DNA from: Verrucomicrobiia bacterium
Lineage (GTDB): Bacteria > Verrucomicrobiota > Verrucomicrobiia > Limisphaerales > UBA11358
NCBI GenBank assembly: GCA_030044395.1
Contig: JASHVW010000258.1
Location: 1 to 7,595, forward strand
Length of the DNA: 7,595 nucleotides
Direction of reading: 5' to 3'
In this document: positions 1 to 6,796 of the stretch, one piece after another
How the letters are laid out: each line of letters starts with the position of its first letter
How positions within the stretch are numbered: the stretch's first letter is position 1
Program-made: the position numbers and the translations under genes
The notes under the pieces: generated by a model
The model's input: the letters and a program-made list of their open reading frames with translations, nothing else
Told to the model about the DNA's origin: nothing
The model's database searches: none

Positions 1-23
1 ATGGGTATGGTTTTTCCCTACGG

Positions 24-111
24 CCCTCATCCGCCCTTCGGGCACCTTCTCCCGCTCCTGCGGGCGAAGGAATATCTCCCCTCCCATCAGAATGGGAGCG
101 GAGAGGGAACA
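24..111. repeat. Hairpin-rich intergenic repeat downstream of the GH35 gene
   Basis: Three short inverted repeats lie in a row. The first has stem 33-36/40-43 with loop TTC. The second has stem 51-55/60-64 with loop TCCT. The third and strongest has 13-nt arms 75-87 and 92-104 with 12 of 13 positions paired and a 4-nt loop. The segment around GCCCTTCGGGC followed by CTCCCGC looks like a dispersed intergenic repeat that I recall from Verrucomicrobia and other GC-rich genomes; that is memory, not a search result. It lies about 50-80 nt past the stop of the minus-strand GH35 gene, so the third hairpin could protect or terminate its mRNA, but no U-tract follows on either strand. Confidence 0.5.
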
Positions 112-152
112 GCAAGCGGACATTACTGTTCGATCGGACGCCACGGGAAGTT

Positions 153-2861
153 CTAATGCAAAATCGGGGTTGAAAGGGCCATGCCGGATTGCGCGGGAGG
201 ATAGGGTTCGACAGTGGCGGTTTGGATGGCAGCGCTCTGGGTCAACGGACGCAAGCATAAGGCGATGACATTTGATTTTCCAATGCCGAAATTCAGCCAG
301 CACCCCGGCAGGAAGAAATCGTGTTGCGGCCCCGCTTGCCAGTAACGCCCGATGGCATGGCCATTCAGGTAGAGAAATCCGTTCCCCGTGGCCTCCAGAT
401 GCAGCCGCCACGGCATCAATCCGCCGGACCGCGCCACCGGCAATTGAAATTTCATCCGATACCACGTCAACAATCCGGCGGATTGCGGCGCGCCCGGACC
501 AATGGCCACGGATTGCCAGCCCCGGTCGTTGAATTCCGGCTGCCACCAACCGTTCTCGACGCCCGCCGCATAGCCAAACACCGGCAGGCTGACTGCTCCT
601 CCGCTTGGCTCCAATCCGAACGTCGGCGCCCCAATCCCGCCGCCGCCCCCGTCGTTGCGGACGACCACCGCGACGACGTTTGTGCCGGGATGCAATTCCT
701 TCGTCACATCAAACGAATAGGGGACCGACCAGTCCGTCGTGTGTCCAACGTTCCTGCCATTCACATAAACCCAGCCTGCGTCGTCAATGCTCCCGAAATT
801 CAGGTTCCATGTCCCTTCGTTCAAATCATCGGCCGTGACTTGAATCCGCGCGCGAAAAACTGCCGACTGGTTCGGCGTCAACTGGTTGGCTTCCACACTC
901 TCCGCCGCGACGGGCGTCCAGCCGGAATCGTCAAAATCGGGCGCGACTTCGGGGCGGTTTCTTGTGCCGTCCACCAACTTCATCCGCCAGTCACCAATCG
1001 GTGCGCCGATCGGTCTTGCCGATTTAACCAATCGCGCCGCCGTGATGCCGCCGAGCCGCTCCATGTCCGCGCCGCCGTTGGCAAAACCCCGGTTTTCATA
1101 AAGCAACTCGACTTGGCTCAAGCCCGCCGGCAATGCATAGACCGAACCGCCCGCCGTGCTGCTGGCAGCCGCCTCGGGCCGGCCATTGATTGTCGCCAGC
1201 ACCGCGTCCCCGTGCGGATATTCAACCATCAGGTTCGTCTCGATCACGCTCTGAATCGTTGTGCGGTAAAAAACAAACTGGCTCCCGTAGTCGCCCGCCT
1301 GGACCAATGTCTCGCCCGGTTCCAATCTCCTCCAATGTGCCGGCTCGGGATCCGCCTTGGTCTTCGCGGAAACGATGCTCTCTCCCGCCGGCAAATTCGT
1401 GGGAACCGCAATTGCGGGCGCAGGCTTGGGCAGCCATTCCCCCTGGTCCACACGGGTCGCGCCCGGCGGCAGATAGAGGATTTTCGCGCCAAATGGCTCC
1501 AGGTCGTAATTGAATACAATTCCATTCGTGTCCCCGGATTTTTCCGACACCGTCGCCGTTCCCTCGCGCGGCTCGTCATGTTGTCCCGTGCGGATGAACA
1601 AATACCGGCTTCCGTCCGGCGCGCGGCGCTCTGCCACCGTCACATCCGGTTGCGAGGTCGTGACAGAGCAATCCACCGCCACCGAGCGCGCCAGCCTGGC
1701 GCCGTGCTCCCGCAGCATGTGGCCGATGGCCCAAACCCGCTGGTAACGGTCGCCGATCGCCCCCCATTCGCGGATGGGCGCATTGTAGTCGTAGGTCGTC
1801 GTGAGGTCGCGCGCCGCCCAATCGCCAAGGTTCGAGCCGCCAAACAGCATGTAGTAATTGATAAACGTGTCGCCCTCCTGAATCGCAAACAGCGTGAGGT
1901 TGTTGATTTGTGAAGCCGTCACGCCGTCCTGGTCCTCGCTCAACATCCCGCCAACCTGCGCGAACCAGCCGCCCTGCAACTCCGTCGTCGCCAGCGGCGC
2001 GTCCGGCTGTTCGCGCCGCAATTCGGGTATGCTGGACCCCAGCTCGTCTTCGACGTTCCAGCGCGGGTAAAAATTGCAACAATCAAAAATCTGCCGCAGC
2101 ACCGGATCGGTCGAGCCGCGCACTTCATGGGTCCAGCACGTGATCAACGGCACGTCAATGCCGTCAGCCCGCGCATCCTCGGCCAGCGCCTTCACGTAAT
2201 TGATTTTCACGTCGTCGGGAAAATGCGCGAAGTCGTACTCATTCTCGACCTGCACCAGGATCACCCCGGGCGATCCCAGCAGTTTCCGCGTGATTTGGTG
2301 CCTCGCAATCACCGGGCAAACTTCGTCATACCAATGCTTGCTCCACGCCAGAAACACCGGGTCGTCGCTCCGCAACCATCCGTCGCTCCTCAGCGGCACG
2401 GCGGGTTTCTCCGTTAACAGCCATTCCGGAAATCCCCCTGTCGCCCATTCCGCGCAGATATACGGGCCGGGCCGCACGATCACGTAAAATCCGAAACGCT
2501 CCGCCATCGTCAGCCAATCATCCAATTCCTTCAAATCCACCTTGGAATAATCATTCAGCCCGGACGGCTTTTGCCGCTCGCTGTAATTCCACGGCACATA
2601 CGTCTCCACCGCGTTGAATCCCGCCTTTTTGATGGTCTGGAACCGCTCCGCCCACAACCCCTCCGGACACCGGAAATAATGAAACGACCCGCTGTAGATG
2701 AACACGTCCTTGCCACCAATCGTCAAACATTGGCCATCGTATCGAATCCGGTCCGGATGCGAAAACTCTCGCGGCGCGGGCGCGAGGGAGCCCTGTGCCC
2801 GCGCCGGAAGAGCCCAGGCAAAAAACGCTGCAAGCATGGATGTGAAAAACTTGATTTTCAC
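153..2861 (-). CDS. Secreted GH35 beta-galactosidase
   Basis: Exported retaining glycosidase of family GH35, predicted to remove terminal non-reducing beta-galactose from oligo- or polysaccharides by the double-displacement mechanism. The 902-residue product starts with a Sec signal peptide (basic KIK, hydrophobic core at about 5-18, likely cut after ARA at residue 22). The (beta/alpha)8 catalytic domain covers about 35-390 and shows GH35 blocks: SGSFHYFR (58-64 region), ETYVPWNYSE (86-95), GPYICAEW (132-139), VQVENEYD (203-210) with predicted acid/base Glu208, and TTELQGGWF (292-300) with predicted nucleophile Glu294. TTTYDYNAPIREWG (354-367) is the usual end of the barrel. Two jelly-roll regions follow, at about 665-742 and 795-875; the second carries NGHAIGRYW. 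The start is GTG. Reading upstream in frame gives no ATG, GTG or TTG before a TAA, and this start gives a proper signal peptide. No Shine-Dalgarno is visible. The natural substrate cannot be read from sequence; plant or microbial galactans or N-glycan galactose are possible. Confidence 0.93.
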   Translation of the reverse strand: MKIKFFTSMLAAFFAWALPARAQGSLAPAPREFSHPDRIRYDGQCLTIGGKDVFIYSGSFHYFRCPEGLWAERFQTIKKAGFNAVETYVPWNYSERQKPSGLNDYSKVDLKELDDWLTMAERFGFYVIVRPGPYICAEWATGGFPEWLLTEKPAVPLRSDGWLRSDDPVFLAWSKHWYDEVCPVIARHQITRKLLGSPGVILVQVENEYDFAHFPDDVKINYVKALAEDARADGIDVPLITCWTHEVRGSTDPVLRQIFDCCNFYPRWNVEDELGSSIPELRREQPDAPLATTELQGGWFAQVGGMLSEDQDGVTASQINNLTLFAIQEGDTFINYYMLFGGSNLGDWAARDLTTTYDYNAPIREWGAIGDRYQRVWAIGHMLREHGARLARSVAVDCSVTTSQPDVTVAERRAPDGSRYLFIRTGQHDEPREGTATVSEKSGDTNGIVFNYDLEPFGAKILYLPPGATRVDQGEWLPKPAPAIAVPTNLPAGESIVSAKTKADPEPAHWRRLEPGETLVQAGDYGSQFVFYRTTIQSVIETNLMVEYPHGDAVLATINGRPEAAASSTAGGSVYALPAGLSQVELLYENRGFANGGADMERLGGITAARLVKSARPIGAPIGDWRMKLVDGTRNRPEVAPDFDDSGWTPVAAESVEANQLTPNQSAVFRARIQVTADDLNEGTWNLNFGSIDDAGWVYVNGRNVGHTTDWSVPYSFDVTKELHPGTNVVAVVVRNDGGGGGIGAPTFGLEPSGGAVSLPVFGYAAGVENGWWQPEFNDRGWQSVAIGPGAPQSAGLLTWYRMKFQLPVARSGGLMPWRLHLEATGNGFLYLNGHAIGRYWQAGPQHDFFLPGCWLNFGIGKSNVIALCLRPLTQSAAIQTATVEPYPPAQSGMALSTPILH

Positions 2862-2873
2862 TTTGCTTTGGAA

Positions 2874-2902
2874 ATTCGACCAAACAAATGCCCGCGGGGC
2901 AA
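2874..2902 (-). promoter_or_regulatory. Weak promoter candidate for the GH35 gene
   Basis: On the minus strand TTGCCC (2902-2897) is followed after exactly 17 nt by TCGAAT (2879-2874). Each matches the sigma-70 consensus at 4 of 6 positions. The -10-like box ends 12 nt before the GTG start, which would give a leader of about 5 nt. The match is poor and may be chance. It is listed because the GH92 and antitoxin genes show the same arrangement with better boxes. Confidence 0.2.
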
Positions 2903-2970
2903 TCTCATTTCTTCCAGGTATTTTTTAGTTCAACAAGAAACTCTCCGGCTTTGCCGCAGGACTCGCGAAG

Positions 2971-3263
2971 TTTTGGAGTGCGCCAGCCCCCTGGCGCTTT
3001 GAGAGGGATCCATTTCCAAAGAGAACGGTGAGTAATTCCCGAAGCCTGTTCGCCTGCGAGCGCAAAGCGGCAGAGGACTACCGCAGTCCAAGACGCAAGC
3101 GACTGCGGAGGCCACTGGAACGTTGTGCCAGCTTTTGGAGTGCGCCAGTCCTCTGGCGCTTTGAGAGGGATCCATTCCCAAAGAGAACGGTGAGTAATCC
3201 TCGAAGCCTGTTCGCCTGCGAACGCAAAGCGGCAGAGAACTACCGCAGTCCAAAACGCAAGCG
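2971..3263. repeat. Two-copy tandem repeat, 162-bp period, with internal hairpin
   Basis: A 131-bp sequence at 2971-3101 recurs at 3133-3263 with no insertion or deletion and 8 mismatches by eye (about 94% identity). The copies are separated by 31 bp that differ from what follows copy 2. All eight differences are transitions. Each copy carries a perfect 7-bp hairpin, GCGCCAG/CTGGCGC, with a 4-nt loop (stems 2980-2986/2991-2997 and 3142-3148/3153-3159). Two differences fall in the loop (CCCC versus TCCT) and none in the stem. The period is a multiple of three, so frames stay open on both strands, but the implied peptides have no domain, signal or TM logic. I recall similar translated repeats being mis-annotated as short proteins in Verrucomicrobia genomes; this is unchecked. 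Confidence 0.85.
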
Positions 3264-3560
3264 TGGAGCGAAGGTTCATGGTGCCGGGGCGCGTTCCTCT
3301 TTGAAGATCGAAGCTTCCAAGGCGCGCTCGATGTCGCCCGAAGGGCCAAGCGGCTTTGAGCCGCCCTCATTTTTCCAAGCCTCCTGCTTTGCCGGAGATC
3401 GCTGACAGATATTCCGCCCCTAAACGGGGCTAGCACACCCAAGCAGCGGCGGTCAATGGCAGACCGTCAGCGCCGTAGGCGCGGCATCTGTGTAGTAAAA
3501 AATCCATTAAAATCCCAGCCTTGCTAGGGGCGACATCTTCTGCCCATTTCCTTCTCAAGA
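3264..3560. repeat. Palindrome-rich non-coding tail of the intergenic repeat block
   Basis: After the tandem repeat no credible gene is seen. The stretch holds three perfect short hairpins: GCGGCT-TTG-AGCCGC at 3350-3364 (6-bp stem), GCCCC-TAAAC-GGGGC at 3416-3430 (5 bp), and GCGCC-GTA-GGCGC at 3470-3482 (5 bp). The phrase around CGCCGTAGGCGCGGCATCT, and AGGGGCGACATCTTCTGCC further on, resemble dispersed intergenic repeats I associate with Verrucomicrobia. A 14-mer at 3381-3394 (CTCCTGCTTTGCCG) matches 13 of 14 with 2943-2956, so the whole block 2943-3394 is bracketed by near-identical words. Confidence 0.45.
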
Positions 3561-3601
3561 ACTGAAATGCGCCTATCGCTGACTATCCGATGTTCGTAGG
3601 C

Positions 3602-3637
3602 TTGCCACCCCGCCATCCCGCAAGTAACATCGGCTAC
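3602..3637 (+). promoter_or_regulatory. Sigma-70-like promoter abutting the GH92 start codon
   Basis: TTGCCA at 3602-3607 (5 of 6 to TTGACA) is followed after exactly 17 nt by TAACAT at 3625-3630 (4 of 6 to TATAAT). Seven nucleotides then lead to the ATG at 3638. Transcription would start at or within a base of the ATG, giving a leaderless or nearly leaderless mRNA. This supports the 3638 start over the in-frame ATG at 3590, which would lie upstream of the promoter. Box positions are read directly; activity is inferred. Confidence 0.45.
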
Positions 3638-5995
3638 ATGAAAACCGTGAATTATTCGCCTTGGCTCATTACCTTCGTTTGTTTCGCCGCCACGTCATGC
3701 ACCATGTTTCAAAAATCTGAAAATAATCCCGGCGCGGGACGGTCCGTCGCCCTCCTGAATCTTTCCCAATATGCCAAACCCATGTGCGGCACCGGCACGG
3801 CCAAAAATATTGAGGCCGGCGACAACAACACGTTTCCCGGCGCCGTCGCCCCCTTCGGCATGATCCAATGGAGCCCCGACACCGACAGCGGCGAGCACAT
3901 GTCCGGATATGGGGCCGAAGGCAAAGCCATTTCTGATTTCAGCGTGGACCACATCAGCGGAGCCGGTTGTTCCTATGGCGGGGACTTTGCCATGATGCCC
4001 ATCCCCGGCGATGCGCCGTCGTCTCCACCATCGGAACGCAACGCCTATGCCCAACCCTTTTCACACCCCAACGAAACCGCCCGGCCCGGCTACTATGGTG
4101 TGACGTTCAATGACGGCCTTAAGGCCGAGGTCACCACCACCACCCGCAGCGGTTTCGGTCGGTTCACTTATCCCGGCAGCGGGCCCGAGTCACTGATGAT
4201 CAACGCTGGCAGCGATATCAACGGTTCGTCGGCCTCGGGCATCTCCATCAATCCAGCCACGCGCGAAATCACCGCCTGGTCCATCGGCGGTCATTTCTGC
4301 GGCAGCGGCGAAGTGCGGACCATCTATTTTTATGCGGTCTTTGATCGTCCATTCAGTTCTTGGAGCACCTGGGCGGACAAAAACCTGTCCCCGGGTACGA
4401 CCAACGCCTCCGCCACCACCTCCGGCGCCTTTATCACCTTCCAAGGTGCTGACGACCGCACCGTCCTGGCCAAAGTGGGAATTTCATACGTTAGCGCCGT
4501 CAACGCCAAGGCAAACGTCGAAGCGGAAAGTCCCCTGTCGGCATTCTCCTCGAAGGATTTCGACCGCGCTGTGACGTCGGCGGACCAAGTCTGGAATGCC
4601 CGGCTCAACAAAATTCAGGTCAGCGGTGGAACGCCGGACGAAATGGAAACCTTTTACTCAATGCTCTATCACGCCCTGATTGGGCCGGTCACCGTCTCGG
4701 ACGCCAACGGCGAGTATCTGGGTTACGACGGCCAGGTCCACACGACCGAAAGTGGACGGGTGCAATACGGCGTTTTCTCCGGTTGGGACATTTACCGAAG
4801 CGAATCCCAGTTGCTTGGGATGCTCGCGCCCAAGGAAGCCGGGGATATGGCCGAATCGCTCCTGATGGATTATGAGCAAGGCGGCGCTTTCCCGCGCTGG
4901 GGGGTAATGACCGAAGACAGCGGCGTGATGATGGGCGACCCGGCTGCGCCGATTATTGCCGATTTTTACGCCTTTGGCGCCACAAACTTTGACACCGACG
5001 CGGCGCTCAAGGGTCTGGTGCGGGCGGCAACCGACCCGTCCGTGCGCGCCCGCCGCACGCATACGAACGAACGGGACGCCCTCGCCGATTATTTGAAGTT
5101 GGGATACGTGCCTGAACATCAGGAAGGCGGCTACGGCAATGTTTCCATGACCTTGGAATACGATTCGGCGGACTTTGCCTTGGCGCAATTCGCCCAGGCC
5201 CTGGGCGATGATGCCGACAGTACCATGCTGTTGCAACACGCCCAGAACTGGCAAAACCTCTTCAATTCCCCAACTGGATATATCCAAATGCGCCGGCGGG
5301 ACGGTCAATGGGCGCCGGGTTTCAAGAATAATGTCGGCCGGTACGACCGCGATCAGGCTTATGTCGAAGGAACCGCCGGACAATACTTATGGATGGTGCC
5401 GTTTAACGAGATGGGCCTGGCCAAAGCCATGAACGGGCCGGATACCGCCGCCAAACGTCTCGACGACTTCTTTACAAAACTCAACGTTGGCGATCGTGGT
5501 CCCAACGCTTGGATGGCCTGGCTCGGCAACGAACCCAGCCTGGAGACGCCGTGGATTTATGATTTCTGGGGCCAGCCCTGGAACACCCAAAACATCGTCC
5601 GCCGGGCCATGACCGAGCTCTATTCCGCCTCGTACGGCGCCTATCCTGGCAACGATGACGTCGGCGAGATGTCCTCATGGTATATCTTCGGTGCCATGGG
5701 AATGTATCCGGAACTGCCGGGTTCGGACATCCTGCTCGTGGGCAGCCCGCTGTTTTCGAAGACGGTGCTGCATCTCTCCGGCGGCGACGTGACCATCATA
5801 GGCAGGGGGGCGGCCAAATCTGCGCCCTATGTCCAGAGCCTGACCGTGAACGGGCAGACATGGAACAAGCCCTGGCTCCGCTACTCCGACATTTCCCATG
5901 GTGGGACGCTCGTCTATGACCTGGGCGCCTCCCCGGATACAAATTGGGGCAGCGATCCATCCGACGCGCCGCCCTCGTTTGACGGCGGCAAGTGA
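3638..5995 (+). CDS. GH92 family alpha-mannosidase, predicted lipoprotein
   Basis: Predicted calcium-dependent inverting exo-alpha-mannosidase of family GH92. From the ATG at 3638 it has 785 residues and a lipoprotein signal peptide: M-K-T, hydrophobic segment about 8-18, then ATSC with Cys21 as lipidation site, so it is probably anchored in the outer membrane or facing the periplasm. The N-terminal beta-sandwich (about 45-310) shows NNTFPGAVAPFGMIQWSPDT (63-82) and DHISGAGCSYGGDF (104-117). The (alpha/alpha)6 barrel (about 320-760) shows GWDIYRSE (382-389), AYVEGTAGQY (574-583) with Glu577 as probable general acid, WLGNEPS (628-634), YDFWGQPW (641-648) and YPGNDDVGEMSSWY (669-682) with the Asp673/Asp674 pair in the general-base and metal region. 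It ends SDAPPSFDGGK, a usual family end. Residue roles rest on recalled homology to characterised Bacteroides GH92 enzymes. Linkage specificity cannot be read. The upstream ATG at 3590 adds 16 residues that would bury the signal peptide. No Shine-Dalgarno is visible. It is divergent from the GH35 gene. Confidence 0.93.
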   Translation: MKTVNYSPWLITFVCFAATSCTMFQKSENNPGAGRSVALLNLSQYAKPMCGTGTAKNIEAGDNNTFPGAVAPFGMIQWSPDTDSGEHMSGYGAEGKAISDFSVDHISGAGCSYGGDFAMMPIPGDAPSSPPSERNAYAQPFSHPNETARPGYYGVTFNDGLKAEVTTTTRSGFGRFTYPGSGPESLMINAGSDINGSSASGISINPATREITAWSIGGHFCGSGEVRTIYFYAVFDRPFSSWSTWADKNLSPGTTNASATTSGAFITFQGADDRTVLAKVGISYVSAVNAKANVEAESPLSAFSSKDFDRAVTSADQVWNARLNKIQVSGGTPDEMETFYSMLYHALIGPVTVSDANGEYLGYDGQVHTTESGRVQYGVFSGWDIYRSESQLLGMLAPKEAGDMAESLLMDYEQGGAFPRWGVMTEDSGVMMGDPAAPIIADFYAFGATNFDTDAALKGLVRAATDPSVRARRTHTNERDALADYLKLGYVPEHQEGGYGNVSMTLEYDSADFALAQFAQALGDDADSTMLLQHAQNWQNLFNSPTGYIQMRRRDGQWAPGFKNNVGRYDRDQAYVEGTAGQYLWMVPFNEMGLAKAMNGPDTAAKRLDDFFTKLNVGDRGPNAWMAWLGNEPSLETPWIYDFWGQPWNTQNIVRRAMTELYSASYGAYPGNDDVGEMSSWYIFGAMGMYPELPGSDILLVGSPLFSKTVLHLSGGDVTIIGRGAAKSAPYVQSLTVNGQTWNKPWLRYSDISHGGTLVYDLGASPDTNWGSDPSDAPPSFDGGK

Positions 5996-6102
5996 TCCGT
6001 GAAATTACCGGTCGGGGATTGAGGATGGAAAAGCATGTCCGCCTCCGTTCCATCTGCGTCCGGCTCTTACCCTGGATTTTTTGAACCGCTGGCAATCGGC
6101 TT
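5996..6102. other. Convergent intergenic spacer without a clear terminator
   Basis: This spacer separates the GH92 gene (+) from the small His-rich ORF (-). It holds a 7-bp inverted repeat, GATGGAA at 6024-6030 and TTCCATC at 6048-6054, with a 17-nt loop. A T6 run sits at 6077-6082, too far from the stem for a standard intrinsic terminator. The part reading TTCCATCTGCGTCCGG faintly resembles the repeat-like text at 7160-7195. No gene is seen. Confidence 0.4.
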
Positions 6103-6267
6103 TCACCAGCCTAAATAGTACCCGATGAGAATACATCCAACGAGGATCACCAGGCCGAGGATGACGAAGAGAACCGCGAAAAGCTGCACCTGCCTGTGCT
6201 GATCGGGCAACTTTTGTTTCCGACCATGTCGGTGGTGGTGGTGGCCATGTAGTCCGGCAGGCATCAT
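6103..6267 (-). CDS. Small His-rich single-pass membrane protein, unknown function
   Basis: Not a recognised family. The 54-residue product begins MMPAGLHGHHHHRHGRKQK. The N-terminal half is basic and histidine-rich (six His between residues 7 and 14, then RKQK, and another His at 24). From Leu29 to Trp54 it is almost wholly hydrophobic, with glycines at 38, 44, 49 and 53, forming one predicted transmembrane helix that ends at the C-terminus. By the positive-inside rule the His-rich end would be cytoplasmic. Third codon positions in the helix favour G/C as in neighbouring genes, and 25 hydrophobic residues in a row are unlikely by chance. No ATG, GTG or TTG lies in frame upstream before a stop; a second ATG is at 6264. 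AGGG lies about 16 nt before the start, a loose ribosome-binding site at best. It is convergent with GH92 and on the same strand as the toxin operon. Metal binding is only a guess from the histidines. Confidence 0.55.
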   Translation of the reverse strand: MMPAGLHGHHHHRHGRKQKLPDQHRQVQLFAVLFVILGLVILVGCILIGYYLGW

Positions 6268-6470
6268 GATCAGATGAACTTTACCCTCAAAACCGGGTCC
6301 ATCACAACCAGAATGTGTGTCCTGCTGGCGGTCGTTGTCCGTCTGTTTTTCCGTGCCTATCCTTGATTGCCCGAGTGATTAACCTGAATATTCTCGCATT
6401 TTCGGCAGTTCGGAAAACCGGCCGATAGAGGCATGGGATAATTATACAGGTGTAAATGAGAAGTTACGGC
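6268..6470. other. Spacer between toxin gene and His-rich ORF
   Basis: About 200 bp with no firm gene. On the minus strand a 25-codon frame starts at 6434 (TAG at 6359-6357) and includes the peptide NCRKCENIQ. The His-rich frame is itself open from 6378 without a start codon until 6267. These may be remnants of a longer upstream part of the His-rich gene, or chance. Confidence 0.3.
6441..6446 (-). promoter_or_regulatory. Perfect -10 box (TATAAT) upstream of the His-rich ORF
   Basis: The minus strand reads TATAAT at 6446-6441, preceded directly by TG and followed six bases later by an ATG at 6434. No good -35 hexamer is present at 16-18 nt upstream. If used, transcription would begin near 6434 and run through the His-rich gene with a leader of about 167 nt. 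It lies just after the toxin stop codon, so it could give the downstream gene its own transcript. Confidence 0.3.
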
Positions 6471-6794
6471 TTAAAGTCTCAACCAGCGTTTGAGGGCTGC
6501 TTCCACGTCGTTAATAACCCGGTCATCAAACTTCCCTGGAGCCTTGCGGACAAATTCGATGAATTTCACCGGCTGAATGCTCTGAGCATTGATGTAGCTT
6601 TGCTCCTGGAGCCATGGCACGCGCGGCAAAGTGACTTCGTAGGGCGTGTCTTCAAATCGTTTGGTGATCAAAACCACGCTGGCCAGAGCCAGCCGGGCGT
6701 CGGTTTGCGCCGCCAATACGAGTGCATGACGCGGTTTGGCAACCAGGCCCAAATCAACAAACCACACCTCGCCGGGCTGCGGTACCGTCCTCAC
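6471..6794 (-). CDS. MazF/PemK-family toxin of a type II toxin-antitoxin pair
   Basis: Predicted sequence-specific endoribonuclease of the MazF/PemK fold, 107 residues, the usual size. Visible family features are PGEVWFVDLG (7-16, first strand), KPRHALVL (20-27), where Arg22 fits the catalytic Arg of MazF enzymes, and VVLITKRF (40-47), where Thr44 fits the catalytic Thr. The C-terminal part is SYINAQSIQPVKF (66-78) followed by a closing helix, DDRVINDVEAALKRWL (90-105). The usual Arg-Pro after the loop is Arg-His here. The start is GTG, only 2 bp after the antitoxin TAA, so translation is probably coupled and toxin expression limited by antitoxin translation. Family assignment is by motif recognition; RNA target is unknown. 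Confidence 0.85.
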   Translation of the reverse strand: MRTVPQPGEVWFVDLGLVAKPRHALVLAAQTDARLALASVVLITKRFEDTPYEVTLPRVPWLQEQSYINAQSIQPVKFIEFVRKAPGKFDDRVINDVEAALKRWLRL

Positions 6795-6796
6795 GT

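Noticed and set aside
1..156. Plus-strand open frame from the left edge (MGMVFPYGPHPPFG...)
   Set aside because: It is made of the hairpin repeat, and its peptide is low-complexity and unlike a protein. It also overlaps the end of the GH35 gene.
321..1913. Very long open frame (530 codons) on the plus strand inside the GH35 gene
   Set aside because: It is antisense to a strongly supported GH35 gene. The peptide is Arg/Pro/His-rich without domains, the usual result of GC-rich codon bias in the opposite frame.
2971..3263. CRISPR array
   Set aside because: Only two long units (131 bp) separated by 31 bp, with no short repeats, no further spacers and no cas genes.
2905..3442. Two overlapping minus-strand frames (124 and 170 codons) and one plus-strand frame across the tandem repeat
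   Set aside because: They stay open only because the 162-bp period is divisible by three. Several frames are open at once, the peptides have no domain, and the nucleotide hairpins explain the conservation better.
3590..3637. ATG at 3590 as the start of the GH92 gene
   Set aside because: The 16 extra residues precede a complete lipoprotein signal peptide, and a promoter-like sequence lies between the two ATGs.
4658..5383. 241-codon minus-strand frame inside the GH92 gene
   Set aside because: It is antisense to conserved GH92 motifs, with no recognisable domain and no start signals.
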